NCBI RefSeq assembly: GCF_025567625.1
Contig: NZ_JAOQJC010000055.1
Span: forward strand, 1-50,067
Length of the DNA stretch: 50,067 nucleotides
Source: Paenibacillus sp. J5C2022
Lineage (GTDB): Bacteria > Bacillota > Bacilli > Paenibacillales > Paenibacillaceae
Direction of reading: 5' to 3'
How positions within the stretch are numbered: the stretch's first letter is position 1; each line of letters opens with the position of its first letter. The position numbers and the translations under genes are program-made. The notes beneath the pieces are model-generated. The model was not told the origin of the DNA, did no database searches, and saw only the letters and a program-made list of their open reading frames with translations. Shown in pieces: positions 1 through 6,862 of the stretch.

Positions 1-173
1 AAAATCGTACAAAGTGAGGGGCAAGTGGAGCAAATTTGCTGCGTTTGTATGAAATATCGTACAAAGTGAGGGGTAAGTGGAGCAAATTTGCTGCGTTTGT
101 ATGAAATATCGTACAAAGTGAGGGACTTGAGGAGCAAATGTGCTGCGTTTGTATGAAAAATCGTACAAAGTGA
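1..173. repeat. 52-bp tandem repeat array (three full copies plus a partial)
   Basis: The motif ATCGTACAAAGTGAGGG recurs at 4, 56, 108 and (shortened) 160, an exact 52-bp period. Each unit contains the perfect palindrome AGCAAATTTGCT (AGCAAATGTGCT in the third copy), and unit junctions form a short inverted repeat, TTTGTA...TACAAA. The units are nearly identical and have no unique spacers, so this is a minisatellite-type array, not CRISPR. It may extend left of the window. No gene is visible in 1-284 apart from the start region of the DUF72 gene. Confidence 0.9.
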
Positions 174-284
174 CCGTCACCAGAAGCAGTATCGCCGCTG
201 TGGCGTGATATGTGTGCGTGCTATATGTCTATATGTATGGGGCAAAAATGGTGCCGCCAGGAGCGAGTGAAGGGAGGTGCGGAT

Positions 285-1163
285 GTGACGATCGAGATTG
301 GACTGGCCGGCTGGGGCGATCACGACGACCTGTATGAGGCCGGCACCAAGCCGGGAGACAAGCTGAAGGTGTATGGCGAGCACTTCCCAGTGGTCGAGGT
401 AGACAGTACTTTCTACGCGATACAATCCAGAGATCGATTCGCCAAGTGGGTGCAGGATACGAGGGATTCGCTGCAATTTGTAGTGAAGGCGTATGGCGGC
501 ATGACCGGGCATCAACGGGGCGGCTCCGGCAAGGGCGAGCAAGGCGATATGGCAGAAGCATTCAAGCGCATGCTGGAGCCGGCCATCGAGAGCGGAAGAT
601 TGACGGCCGTATTGTTCCAATACCCGCCCTGGTTCGACTGCAACAGTCATCATGTCAAGCTGTTGAAGTATACGAAGCAAAGGATGGAAGGCATACCGTG
701 TGCACTGGAATTCCGACATGCCAGCTGGTTCGAAGGCGAGATGCGGGAGCGGACGCTTGCGTTCATGGAAGAGGAAGGATGGATTCATGGCGTCTGCGAC
801 GAGCCGCAAGCGGGGATGGGGAGCATTCCAACCGTATTGAAAGCTACGACTCGGGATGTGACCATCGTGCGCATGCACGGGCGTAATGTGGCGGGCTGGA
901 ATGCGGCAAGTGCTCCGAATTGGCGCGAGGTCCGCTACTTGTACCGGTATAGCGAAGCGGAATTGACGGAATGGCGAGATAAGCTGATCGAGCTGGAGCG
1001 GCAATGCGGACGGGTGTGCGTCATCTTCAATAATAATTCCGGCGGTGATGCTGCGGACAACGCCAAGGAATTGATGGAGATGCTGGGGCAGAAGCGCCCG
1101 GACGGCAGCGACCCGATTGCACAGCCGTCACCGCCGGATGTGGAGCAGCTGGAGCTGTTCTGA
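285..1163 (+). CDS. DUF72 (YecE-like) family protein
   Basis: This is a 292-aa protein of the DUF72/YecE family, a TIM-barrel-like fold of unknown biochemical role. The N-terminus runs straight into the family pattern IEIGLAGWGDHDD, followed by a 'FPVVEVDSTFYA' strand and 'KAYGGMTGH'. The C-terminus carries the typical FNNNSGGDAADNA segment. I chose the GTG at 285 because AGGGAGG lies at 271-277 and the family homology begins at once; an in-frame ATG at 210 would add 25 residues that look unlike the family. It stands alone between the 52-bp array and thrC, with a weak CCGCA/TGCGG hairpin downstream at 1205-1217. Family assignment is secure; function is not known. Confidence 0.88.
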   Translation: MTIEIGLAGWGDHDDLYEAGTKPGDKLKVYGEHFPVVEVDSTFYAIQSRDRFAKWVQDTRDSLQFVVKAYGGMTGHQRGGSGKGEQGDMAEAFKRMLEPAIESGRLTAVLFQYPPWFDCNSHHVKLLKYTKQRMEGIPCALEFRHASWFEGEMRERTLAFMEEEGWIHGVCDEPQAGMGSIPTVLKATTRDVTIVRMHGRNVAGWNAASAPNWREVRYLYRYSEAELTEWRDKLIELERQCGRVCVIFNNNSGGDAADNAKELMEMLGQKRPDGSDPIAQPSPPDVEQLELF

Positions 1164-1233
1164 TCGCAACGATGGAGACGCAATGGAAATGGGCAGGTAG
1201 AGTGCCGCATTGTGCGGTTATTTGAAATTGCCA

Positions 1234-1262
1234 TTCAATTTCGCGGCAAACGATGATAAAAT
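1234..1262 (+). promoter_or_regulatory. possible thrC promoter
   Basis: A -10-like TAAAAT lies at 1257-1262, 17 bp after a poor -35 (TTCAAT, 1234-1239), and 54 bp before the thrC start. No T-box stem pattern or riboswitch could be recognised in the 150-bp leader region. Confidence 0.3.
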
Positions 1263-1315
1263 GCTAACAAGAGCTATTCCGTCACAATGGCGGTGGCAAG
1301 TAGGAGGATCGATTT

Positions 1316-2710
1316 ATGGATTATATCAGTACCCGAGGCAAGGTTGGCAATATTGGATTTATCGATGCATTCATGATGGGGCTGGGCAACGACGGCGGCC
1401 TGCTCGTGCCAAGCGCGATTCCTGTCATATCTGCGGAGACGCTGCAGCAGTGGGAGAAGCTAAGCTATCAGGAGCTGGTTATGGCGATTTTCTCCTATTA
1501 TACGAACGGCGAAATTCCCGAAGAAGACCTGAAGCAGATGGTGGAAGCCAGCTACTCCACTTTCCGTCATGAGGAAGTGACACCTGTTCGCAAGCTGCAC
1601 GAAGGTACGTACCTGCTGGAGCTGTTCCACGGTCCGACATTCGCATTCAAGGATATCGCCCTGCAATTCATGGGCCAGCTGTACTCCTATGTCGCAACCA
1701 AGTACAACAAGAAAATTCATATTCTTGGCGCAACTTCCGGAGATACCGGCGCATCCGCCATTGAGGGCGTAAGAGGCAAGGACGGCATTAAAATATGCAT
1801 TCTTCATCCGCACGGCAAGGTCAGCAAAGTGCAGGAACTGCAAATGACGACCGTCCAGGACGATAATGTGCTGAACCTGTCCGTCGACGGCAACTTTGAC
1901 GATTGCCAGCGTATGATTAAGGAATTGTTCGCCGATCTGGACTTCAAGGCGGCCAACCACTTGGCTGCGATCAACTCCATTAATTTCGTCCGCATTATGG
2001 CGCAGACCGTGTATTATTTCTATGCATACTTCCGCGTGAAGCAGGAGACATCTGCCGAACGCATTAATTTCAGTGTGCCGACGGGCAACTTCGGCGACAT
2101 ATTTGCAGGTTACTTGGCCAAGCGTATGGGCCTGCCGATCGGCAAGCTTATCCTGGCCACGAACGAGAACAACATTCTGGAGAGATTCGTCCAGGAAGGC
2201 GTATATATGCCAGGCGAGTTCTGCAGCACCTACAGCCCATCCATGGACATTCAGGTGGCGAGCAACTTCGAGCGTTACTTGTATTACGTACTGGATGAGG
2301 ACGCTGCGCAAGTCGGCAAGCTGATGGAGCAGTTCAAGACGGAGGGCGAGATTGCCCTGCCGCCGGAATTGCTGACCAAGGTGCAGGCGGACTTCTCCGC
2401 TCATGGCGTAATGGGCCAGGAATGTCTGGATACGATATCGGACTACAAAACAAAGGCGGATTATCTGCTGGACCCGCATTCGGCATGCGGCGTGGCGGCG
2501 GTAGAGAAATGTGCGGGAGCAGGCGAGGTGACGGTGTCGCTGGCGACTGCCCATCCGGCGAAGTTCGATGAAGCGATCCGGCTCTGCGGCATTGAACAGC
2601 AGTTCCCCGAGCAGATCGCCATCCTGTTCAACAAGCAGCAGCGGCAGAAGCGAATCGATGCGGATCTATCCGCCGTTGCGGATGAGCTGGTGAAGTTCTA
2701 TAATGCTTAA
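1316..2710 (+). CDS. thrC: Threonine synthase
   Basis: This 464-aa cytoplasmic enzyme converts O-phospho-L-homoserine to L-threonine with pyridoxal phosphate, the last step of threonine biosynthesis. The start 'MDYISTRG' and 'GLGNDGGLLVP' match the N-terminal domain of the longer (E. coli/yeast-like) ThrC class. The PLP lysine is K112 in GPTFAFKDIALQF; 'GATSGDTGASA' follows as the phosphate-binding loop, with 'VPTGNFGDIFAGY' further on. Length is slightly above that of the E. coli enzyme. The start is fixed by TAGGAGG at 1301-1307. It is apparently monocistronic, since a strong terminator follows at once and no hom or thrB is adjacent. Confidence 0.96.
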   Translation: MDYISTRGKVGNIGFIDAFMMGLGNDGGLLVPSAIPVISAETLQQWEKLSYQELVMAIFSYYTNGEIPEEDLKQMVEASYSTFRHEEVTPVRKLHEGTYLLELFHGPTFAFKDIALQFMGQLYSYVATKYNKKIHILGATSGDTGASAIEGVRGKDGIKICILHPHGKVSKVQELQMTTVQDDNVLNLSVDGNFDDCQRMIKELFADLDFKAANHLAAINSINFVRIMAQTVYYFYAYFRVKQETSAERINFSVPTGNFGDIFAGYLAKRMGLPIGKLILATNENNILERFVQEGVYMPGEFCSTYSPSMDIQVASNFERYLYYVLDEDAAQVGKLMEQFKTEGEIALPPELLTKVQADFSAHGVMGQECLDTISDYKTKADYLLDPHSACGVAAVEKCAGAGEVTVSLATAHPAKFDEAIRLCGIEQQFPEQIAILFNKQQRQKRIDADLSAVADELVKFYNA

Positions 2711-2724
2711 TCGGTAGTGAAGCT

Positions 2725-2751
2725 GTCCCGTCTATGGCGGGACGGTTTTTT
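2725..2751 (+). terminator. Rho-independent terminator of thrC
   Basis: Stem GTCCCG (2725-2730) pairs with CGGGAC (2738-2743) across a 7-nt loop and is followed by GG and six T residues, 14 bp after the thrC stop. Confidence 0.85.
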
Positions 2752-2766
2752 ACATTTATAGAAAAT

Positions 2767-2830
2767 ATAAGTTCCGGGGTCCCCGCAAAGTACCTGATTA
2801 AGCTTCGAAGCGGAGCCTCACTTTGTTAGG
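2767..2830. repeat. Dispersed ~65-bp palindromic element, copy A
   Basis: First of four copies in the window (others at 19219, 27466 and 48063). Shared blocks in order are AAGTTCCGGGGTCCCCGC, AAAGTACC, AAGCTTCGAAGC and GGAGCC..CACTTTGT. GCTTCGAAGC at the centre is a perfect palindrome, and the outer CCCCGCAAAGT/ACTTTG(T)NGGG blocks are complementary, so the RNA or single strand could fold into a long hairpin. Confidence 0.85.
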
Positions 2831-2865
2831 TTATTTCATACCTCTGGCGCTGAGAATGGACGAAT

Positions 2866-2930
2866 GTCATCATTTTACCGGAAATAGTCATTGTTGCCGA
2901 CTATATTCCTGACGGGACCCCATCTAAAAT
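2866..2930 (+). promoter_or_regulatory. Direct-repeat operator and promoter of the binding protein-kinase pair (cluster 1, site A1)
   Basis: GTCATCATTTTACCGG (2866-2881) and GTCATTGTTGCCG (2887-2899) form a direct repeat with start-to-start spacing of 21 bp. A -10-like TAAAAT lies at 2925-2930, 59 bp from the first repeat start, so the second repeat would sit over the -35 region. The same layout recurs at 6741. Binding by the YesN-type regulator encoded at 13315 is inferred. Confidence 0.6.
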
Positions 2931-2997
2931 AGAGTTCTTCCCGATTCCGAATCTGGAGCAGGCATCAAGGAATCATACTGAAGAGGGGGACGTGACC

Positions 2998-4656
2998 ATG
3001 CAGAAACAGAGAATGTTCAATCAGACAATAAAGAGACATCTATCGCGAACCGCGGGACGCAGGCTGCTGCTGATCTGCTTGTGCTTCATCGCCATTAGCG
3101 CATTAGCCGGTTGCAAAGAGAGTCCCTCCGGCAGCATGACTCAGCAAGCTGGTTCACAGGGAAGCTCTTCGGGGGGAATGCAAGCCGGTTCTTCGTCATC
3201 CGTGCGGACGCCCCCTTCTTCCATGGAAAGTGCCGTATCGTTCGTCGTCTTCGATGCGAGCCGGACTTTCCCGGAGGGGCTGGACGACAATCACAATCCT
3301 TATCTGGAATATATTGAGCGGCATACAGGGGTGGATATCACCATCATTGCGCCTCCGTACAGCAGCTATCAGGAGAAGCTGAATTTAATTATGGCATCGG
3401 ATGCTCAGCCCGACTTGATCAATACGAGCGATCCCGCATGGGTATCGCGCTTCGTGGAAGAGGAAGCGCTCATGCCGCTTGGCGAACTGCTGGAGCAATA
3501 CGGCAGCGAGCTTTTGGAAGCGTTTCCTAAAGAGGCGTGGGATGCGGTGACATTCAATGGCGACATCTATGCCGTTCCCAGCCTTGCCGAAGTATCGGGC
3601 AATGAAGTGATGTATGCGAGGAAGGACTGGCTGGATGCGCTGGGGCTTGATCCGCCCGTCACTTTGGAGGAGTACTATGAAGTGATGCGAGCATTCACTT
3701 ACGACGATCCGGACGGCAATGGCCGGGACGACACATGGGGCATTACGATTATGCCCGCCGGCTTGTCGCGGACCGCTCCGTTCTTCGGGGCGTTCGGCGT
3801 GCCGCGCAGCGTCAACGGCATTACGCAGTGGAAGGAAGTGGACGGCGAGCTTGTCTATAGCGGCATTTTGCCGGAGACGAAGGAAGCGCTGAGCTTTTTG
3901 GCCAAGTTGTACGGTGACGGTATGTTGGATCGGGAATTTATTCTGAATAAAAACAGTACCTTCATCAATAAAATCGTCAATGGGAGTGTCGGCATGTTCT
4001 CCGCCACTTGGTTCGACACGCGGGGACCGATTCTGGACAATATGAACAAGGACCCCAATGCGCAATGGATCAGGCTTCCCTACCCTGTGGGGGAAGAGGG
4101 GCAATCGGGAACGGCTGAACGCGATCTGCTGCAGTCGTATAGCGTTATCCCTGCCCGCAGCGCGAATGCGAAGGAAGTCATTAAAGTACTCAGCTTTATC
4201 GCGGGGGATGGCTACCGGGATTTGAAGCTGGGCTTTCAGGGCGAGGTATGGCACTTGGAGGACGGCGTCATGGTGACGGATGAAGGGAAGCATAACGAGC
4301 ATATTTACCGCGGAACGCTGCATGCGATCGCCGATCCCAATGATCCAGCCGTTCGCAAGGAACGGCTGGACTCGCTAGGGAAGCAGTATGAGATGAACGA
4401 CAATGTGGAGTACGTGCTGGCACATGTGCTGCGAAGCGATTTTCGCGGTCCGCCGACCCCCTCTATGGGAAGATACGGGACGAAGCTGCAGAAGCTGGAG
4501 GACGAAGCGTTCACCCAGATCATTATGGGAATTAGTCAGGGCAATGCGTTCGATGAGTTCGTCAAGCAGTGGATAAGAGAGGGCGGCTGGGAAATATCCA
4601 ATGAAGTGAACGCATGGTTCAGGGACAGCAAGGCATGGGAGGGACAGAGGCCATGA
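2998..4656 (+). CDS. Extracellular solute-binding lipoprotein (sugar ABC type)
   Basis: This 552-aa secreted lipoprotein belongs to the family-1 solute-binding proteins (LplA/YtcQ type). The signal peptide ends in the lipobox LAGC (lipidated Cys39 from this start), followed by a Ser/Gly-rich linker to about residue 70. The mature domain opens with 'EYIERHTGVDITIIAPPYSSY', a typical start for the class, and has the 'YDDPDGNGRDDTWGI' loop common in Paenibacillus binding proteins. ATG 2998 is preferred because the GAGGGGGA ribosome site (2983-2990) is 7 nt upstream; GTG 2992 is too close. Its stop overlaps the kinase start (ATGA). No permease adjoins it, so it may serve the kinase as a ligand-presenting co-sensor rather than feeding an importer (inference). 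Confidence 0.88.
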   Translation: MQKQRMFNQTIKRHLSRTAGRRLLLICLCFIAISALAGCKESPSGSMTQQAGSQGSSSGGMQAGSSSSVRTPPSSMESAVSFVVFDASRTFPEGLDDNHNPYLEYIERHTGVDITIIAPPYSSYQEKLNLIMASDAQPDLINTSDPAWVSRFVEEEALMPLGELLEQYGSELLEAFPKEAWDAVTFNGDIYAVPSLAEVSGNEVMYARKDWLDALGLDPPVTLEEYYEVMRAFTYDDPDGNGRDDTWGITIMPAGLSRTAPFFGAFGVPRSVNGITQWKEVDGELVYSGILPETKEALSFLAKLYGDGMLDREFILNKNSTFINKIVNGSVGMFSATWFDTRGPILDNMNKDPNAQWIRLPYPVGEEGQSGTAERDLLQSYSVIPARSANAKEVIKVLSFIAGDGYRDLKLGFQGEVWHLEDGVMVTDEGKHNEHIYRGTLHAIADPNDPAVRKERLDSLGKQYEMNDNVEYVLAHVLRSDFRGPPTPSMGRYGTKLQKLEDEAFTQIIMGISQGNAFDEFVKQWIREGGWEISNEVNAWFRDSKAWEGQRP

Positions 4657-6452
4657 CCGTTTTTTTTCGGAAGCTTCGCCAAATGTATCAGGAGCGCGTT
4701 CAGCTTCGCCTGACGATCTATTTCCTGTTTATTCTCATCCCGCTTGTTGGCGTCAGCTTGTTCGCCAATTTTAGATCGACGGATATTTTGGAAGGGCAGA
4801 CCGATGAGCGGACGCTGAACAGCTTGCAATCCGCGCTGAGCAATATCGATCTGGTGCTGCAGGATTTGGACAACTTGTCAGCTCTTATTTCATCCGACCA
4901 TAGCATTGAGCCTGTGCTTCACGAAGCGGACGACATTCTACTGCCAAGTGAATTGTACGGGTTCTACAACATCATCGACAGATTAACGAATATTACGGCC
5001 ATTAACGGCTATTTGCAGGAAATATCGATACTGCATACACCCTCGGGATTTCTGCTGTCGACGCAGCATGGGGGAAGGAAGCTGGATTACCGGAAGGAGT
5101 CCTGGTTCGATGAGGTGGAGCAGGCGAGCGGGAAGACGGTGCTGTATGCGCCGATGAGACAAGAGACGGCTTCTCCGCTGTTCGGTAACGGCACCGTCAG
5201 CTTCATGCGCATAATGGATGTGCACAAGCTCTACAGCGCGTCAAATGTCCTTATTCTGACGATATCAAGGGATAAGCTGCTAGGCATGATTGAGGAGCTG
5301 AAGGTGACGCCGGAGACGTCCATTTATCTGTACTCGCCCGATGGCCGGCTTCTGGCAGGCACGGACGAGCTGTATGTGGAGGATGAGTGGAGACATCTGG
5401 AAGGCAGGAAGGCGGCCGGAATGGAGGCTGGCATGCTCGTATGGCGCATGCAATCGGCGCAATCAGGCTGGTCGCTGGTCATGGTGCAGCCCGAAGGCGA
5501 ATTGTACAAGGAATCGAGGAAGCTGTCGCAGTTCACGAATGTGATCATTCTGCTCAGCATCGTACTTGCTTTTCTAATCTCGCTGGTTGTCTATAAGGGG
5601 ATCGCTGCGCCGTTGTCCAGCTTGCTGCACGGGATGAAGCAGATGCGGCTGCGCAAGTTCGGTACCCGTCTGCCCAATGCGAGGAAGGATGAATTCGGCG
5701 CGTTGACGGAGGCGTTCAACGGTATGATTGCCGACCAGCAGAGGCTGATTCAGGATATTTACGAGCATCAGCTGCAGCTCAGCAAGACCGAGCTTAAGTT
5801 TCTGCATTCGCAGATTAATCCTCATTTTCTCTATAACACGCTGGATTCCATCTACTGGACGGCCAAAAATTATGAGGCGGACGAAATTAGCGAGATGGTG
5901 CTGAATTTGTCCAAGTTTTTCCGTCTTAATCTGAGCAAAGGGCGGGAAACGTTCACGGTATCCGAGACACTGGAGCATCTGATGTATTATTTGCGCGTGC
6001 AGCAGTTCCGGTTCATGGACCAGTTCACGGTGCGCTTCGATATCAAGGAGGAGACGAGGGATATTCATGTGCTGAAGCTGCTGCTGCAGCCGATCGTGGA
6101 GAATGCGATCCTGCACGGACTGGAGAAGCGGGGGACAGGCGGTGAATTGGTCATCTCGAGCACTCTGGAGGACGGCATGCTCTGCTTGACTGTCCAGGAT
6201 AACGGTGCAGGCATTCAGGAGGAGCGGCTGGCTTATATGAAGGGAGAGCTGATGCGCATGGAGAGCAAGGAGCAACTGGTGGCGATAACGGAGCAGCAGC
6301 ATAAGGAGCTGTTCGGACTGCGTAATGTGCTGGGCCGCTTGAAGCTGTATTATGGGGACTCGGCCATGCTGCACATTGAGAGTGTGGCAGGAGAGGGGAC
6401 GATGGTTGCAATGCGCTTCCCGCTGGAGCGGGAGACGGTAGCCTCGGCTTGA
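4653..6452 (+). CDS. YesM-type sensor histidine kinase
   Basis: This 599-aa membrane kinase has an N-terminal TM helix (about 20-40), an extracytoplasmic sensor region (about 41-294), a second TM helix (about 295-316), a HAMP segment, a His_kinase domain with phospho-acceptor His391 in QINPHFLYNTL, and a HATPase_c domain (N-box QPIVENAILHG, Asn484; DNGAGI; FGLRNVLGRL). These are the marks of the YesM/LytS class that phosphorylates YesN-type regulators. ATG 4653 overlaps the TGA of the binding-protein gene and has GGGAGGG at 4637-4643, so translation is probably coupled. The likely partner regulator is at 13315, beyond the GHL10-transporter block, so this two-component pair is split. Confidence 0.93.
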   Translation: MTVFFRKLRQMYQERVQLRLTIYFLFILIPLVGVSLFANFRSTDILEGQTDERTLNSLQSALSNIDLVLQDLDNLSALISSDHSIEPVLHEADDILLPSELYGFYNIIDRLTNITAINGYLQEISILHTPSGFLLSTQHGGRKLDYRKESWFDEVEQASGKTVLYAPMRQETASPLFGNGTVSFMRIMDVHKLYSASNVLILTISRDKLLGMIEELKVTPETSIYLYSPDGRLLAGTDELYVEDEWRHLEGRKAAGMEAGMLVWRMQSAQSGWSLVMVQPEGELYKESRKLSQFTNVIILLSIVLAFLISLVVYKGIAAPLSSLLHGMKQMRLRKFGTRLPNARKDEFGALTEAFNGMIADQQRLIQDIYEHQLQLSKTELKFLHSQINPHFLYNTLDSIYWTAKNYEADEISEMVLNLSKFFRLNLSKGRETFTVSETLEHLMYYLRVQQFRFMDQFTVRFDIKEETRDIHVLKLLLQPIVENAILHGLEKRGTGGELVISSTLEDGMLCLTVQDNGAGIQEERLAYMKGELMRMESKEQLVAITEQQHKELFGLRNVLGRLKLYYGDSAMLHIESVAGEGTMVAMRFPLERETVASA

Positions 6453-6470
6453 GGGGAGCGTCGAGCTTCA

Positions 6471-6623
6471 CAATAGGGCACATGAGTCGAAATAGTGTAT
6501 GCAGCCTACACAGGAGCAGCGCAATAGGGCATATGAGTTGAAATAGTGTATGCAGCCTACACAGGAGCACCGCAATAGGGCATATGAGTTGAAATAGTGT
6601 ATGCAGCCTACACAAGAGCTCCA
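6471..6623. repeat. 51-bp tandem repeat array (three copies)
   Basis: CAATAGGGCA(C/T)ATGAGT starts units at 6471, 6522 and 6573, an exact 51-bp period, with a decayed fourth copy after 6624. Each unit contains GTGTATGCAGCCTACAC, an inverted repeat with 5-bp arms (GTGTA/TACAC) and a 7-nt loop. Sequence and period match the ten-copy array at 19357. It sits between the kinase stop and a strong terminator. Confidence 0.92.
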
Positions 6624-6660
6624 AAGTGGGGCATACGTGAACAGTATGAAATATACGTCA

Positions 6661-6707
6661 AACGAGCAATCGCCGGGTTTCCTCCGGCGATTGCTCGTTT
6701 TTTCTTT
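6661..6707 (+). terminator. Strong Rho-independent terminator after the array
   Basis: AACGAGCAATCGCCGG (6661-6676) pairs perfectly with CCGGCGATTGCTCGTT (6684-6699) across a 7-nt loop and runs into a T-rich tail. It separates the binding protein-kinase transcript (with the array as its 3' end) from the GHL10-transporter operon. Confidence 0.93.
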
Positions 6708-6740
6708 TATAGCCGAAAGAAATATTTTACTGCGGGGGAA

Positions 6741-6806
6741 GTCATCAATTTACCAATGAAAGTCATCATCCCCGTCTAGTGAGCTGAAAGCGATTCCAGC
6801 TACAAT
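6741..6806 (+). promoter_or_regulatory. Direct-repeat operator, cre-like site and promoter of the GHL10-transporter operon (site A2)
   Basis: GTCATCAATTTACCAA (6741-6756) and GTCATCATCCCCGTC (from 6762) are direct repeats 21 bp apart. A -10-like TACAAT lies at 6801-6806, 60 bp from the first repeat start, the same geometry as site A1. TGAAAGCGATTCCA (6785-6798) matches the CcpA cre consensus TGWAANCGNTNWCA at 13 of 14 positions and lies just before the -10, so glucose repression is likely. CcpA and YesN binding are inferred. Confidence 0.62.
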
Positions 6807-6862
6807 GACAAGGAACAACACCGAACCTGCAACAGAAATCGCAAAAGAAGGGGCTGGTAAAT

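Noticed and set aside
1164..1315. T-box or other riboswitch leader for thrC
   Set aside because: I could not find the T-box core, a specifier stem or an antiterminator; only a weak hairpin that may end the upstream gene.
1460..2554. A 364-codon minus-strand frame opposite thrC, and similar long frames opposite the kinase, GHL10 and pyrophosphatase genes
   Set aside because: All are antisense shadows of well-supported genes in GC-rich DNA, and none has a ribosome site or recognisable domain.
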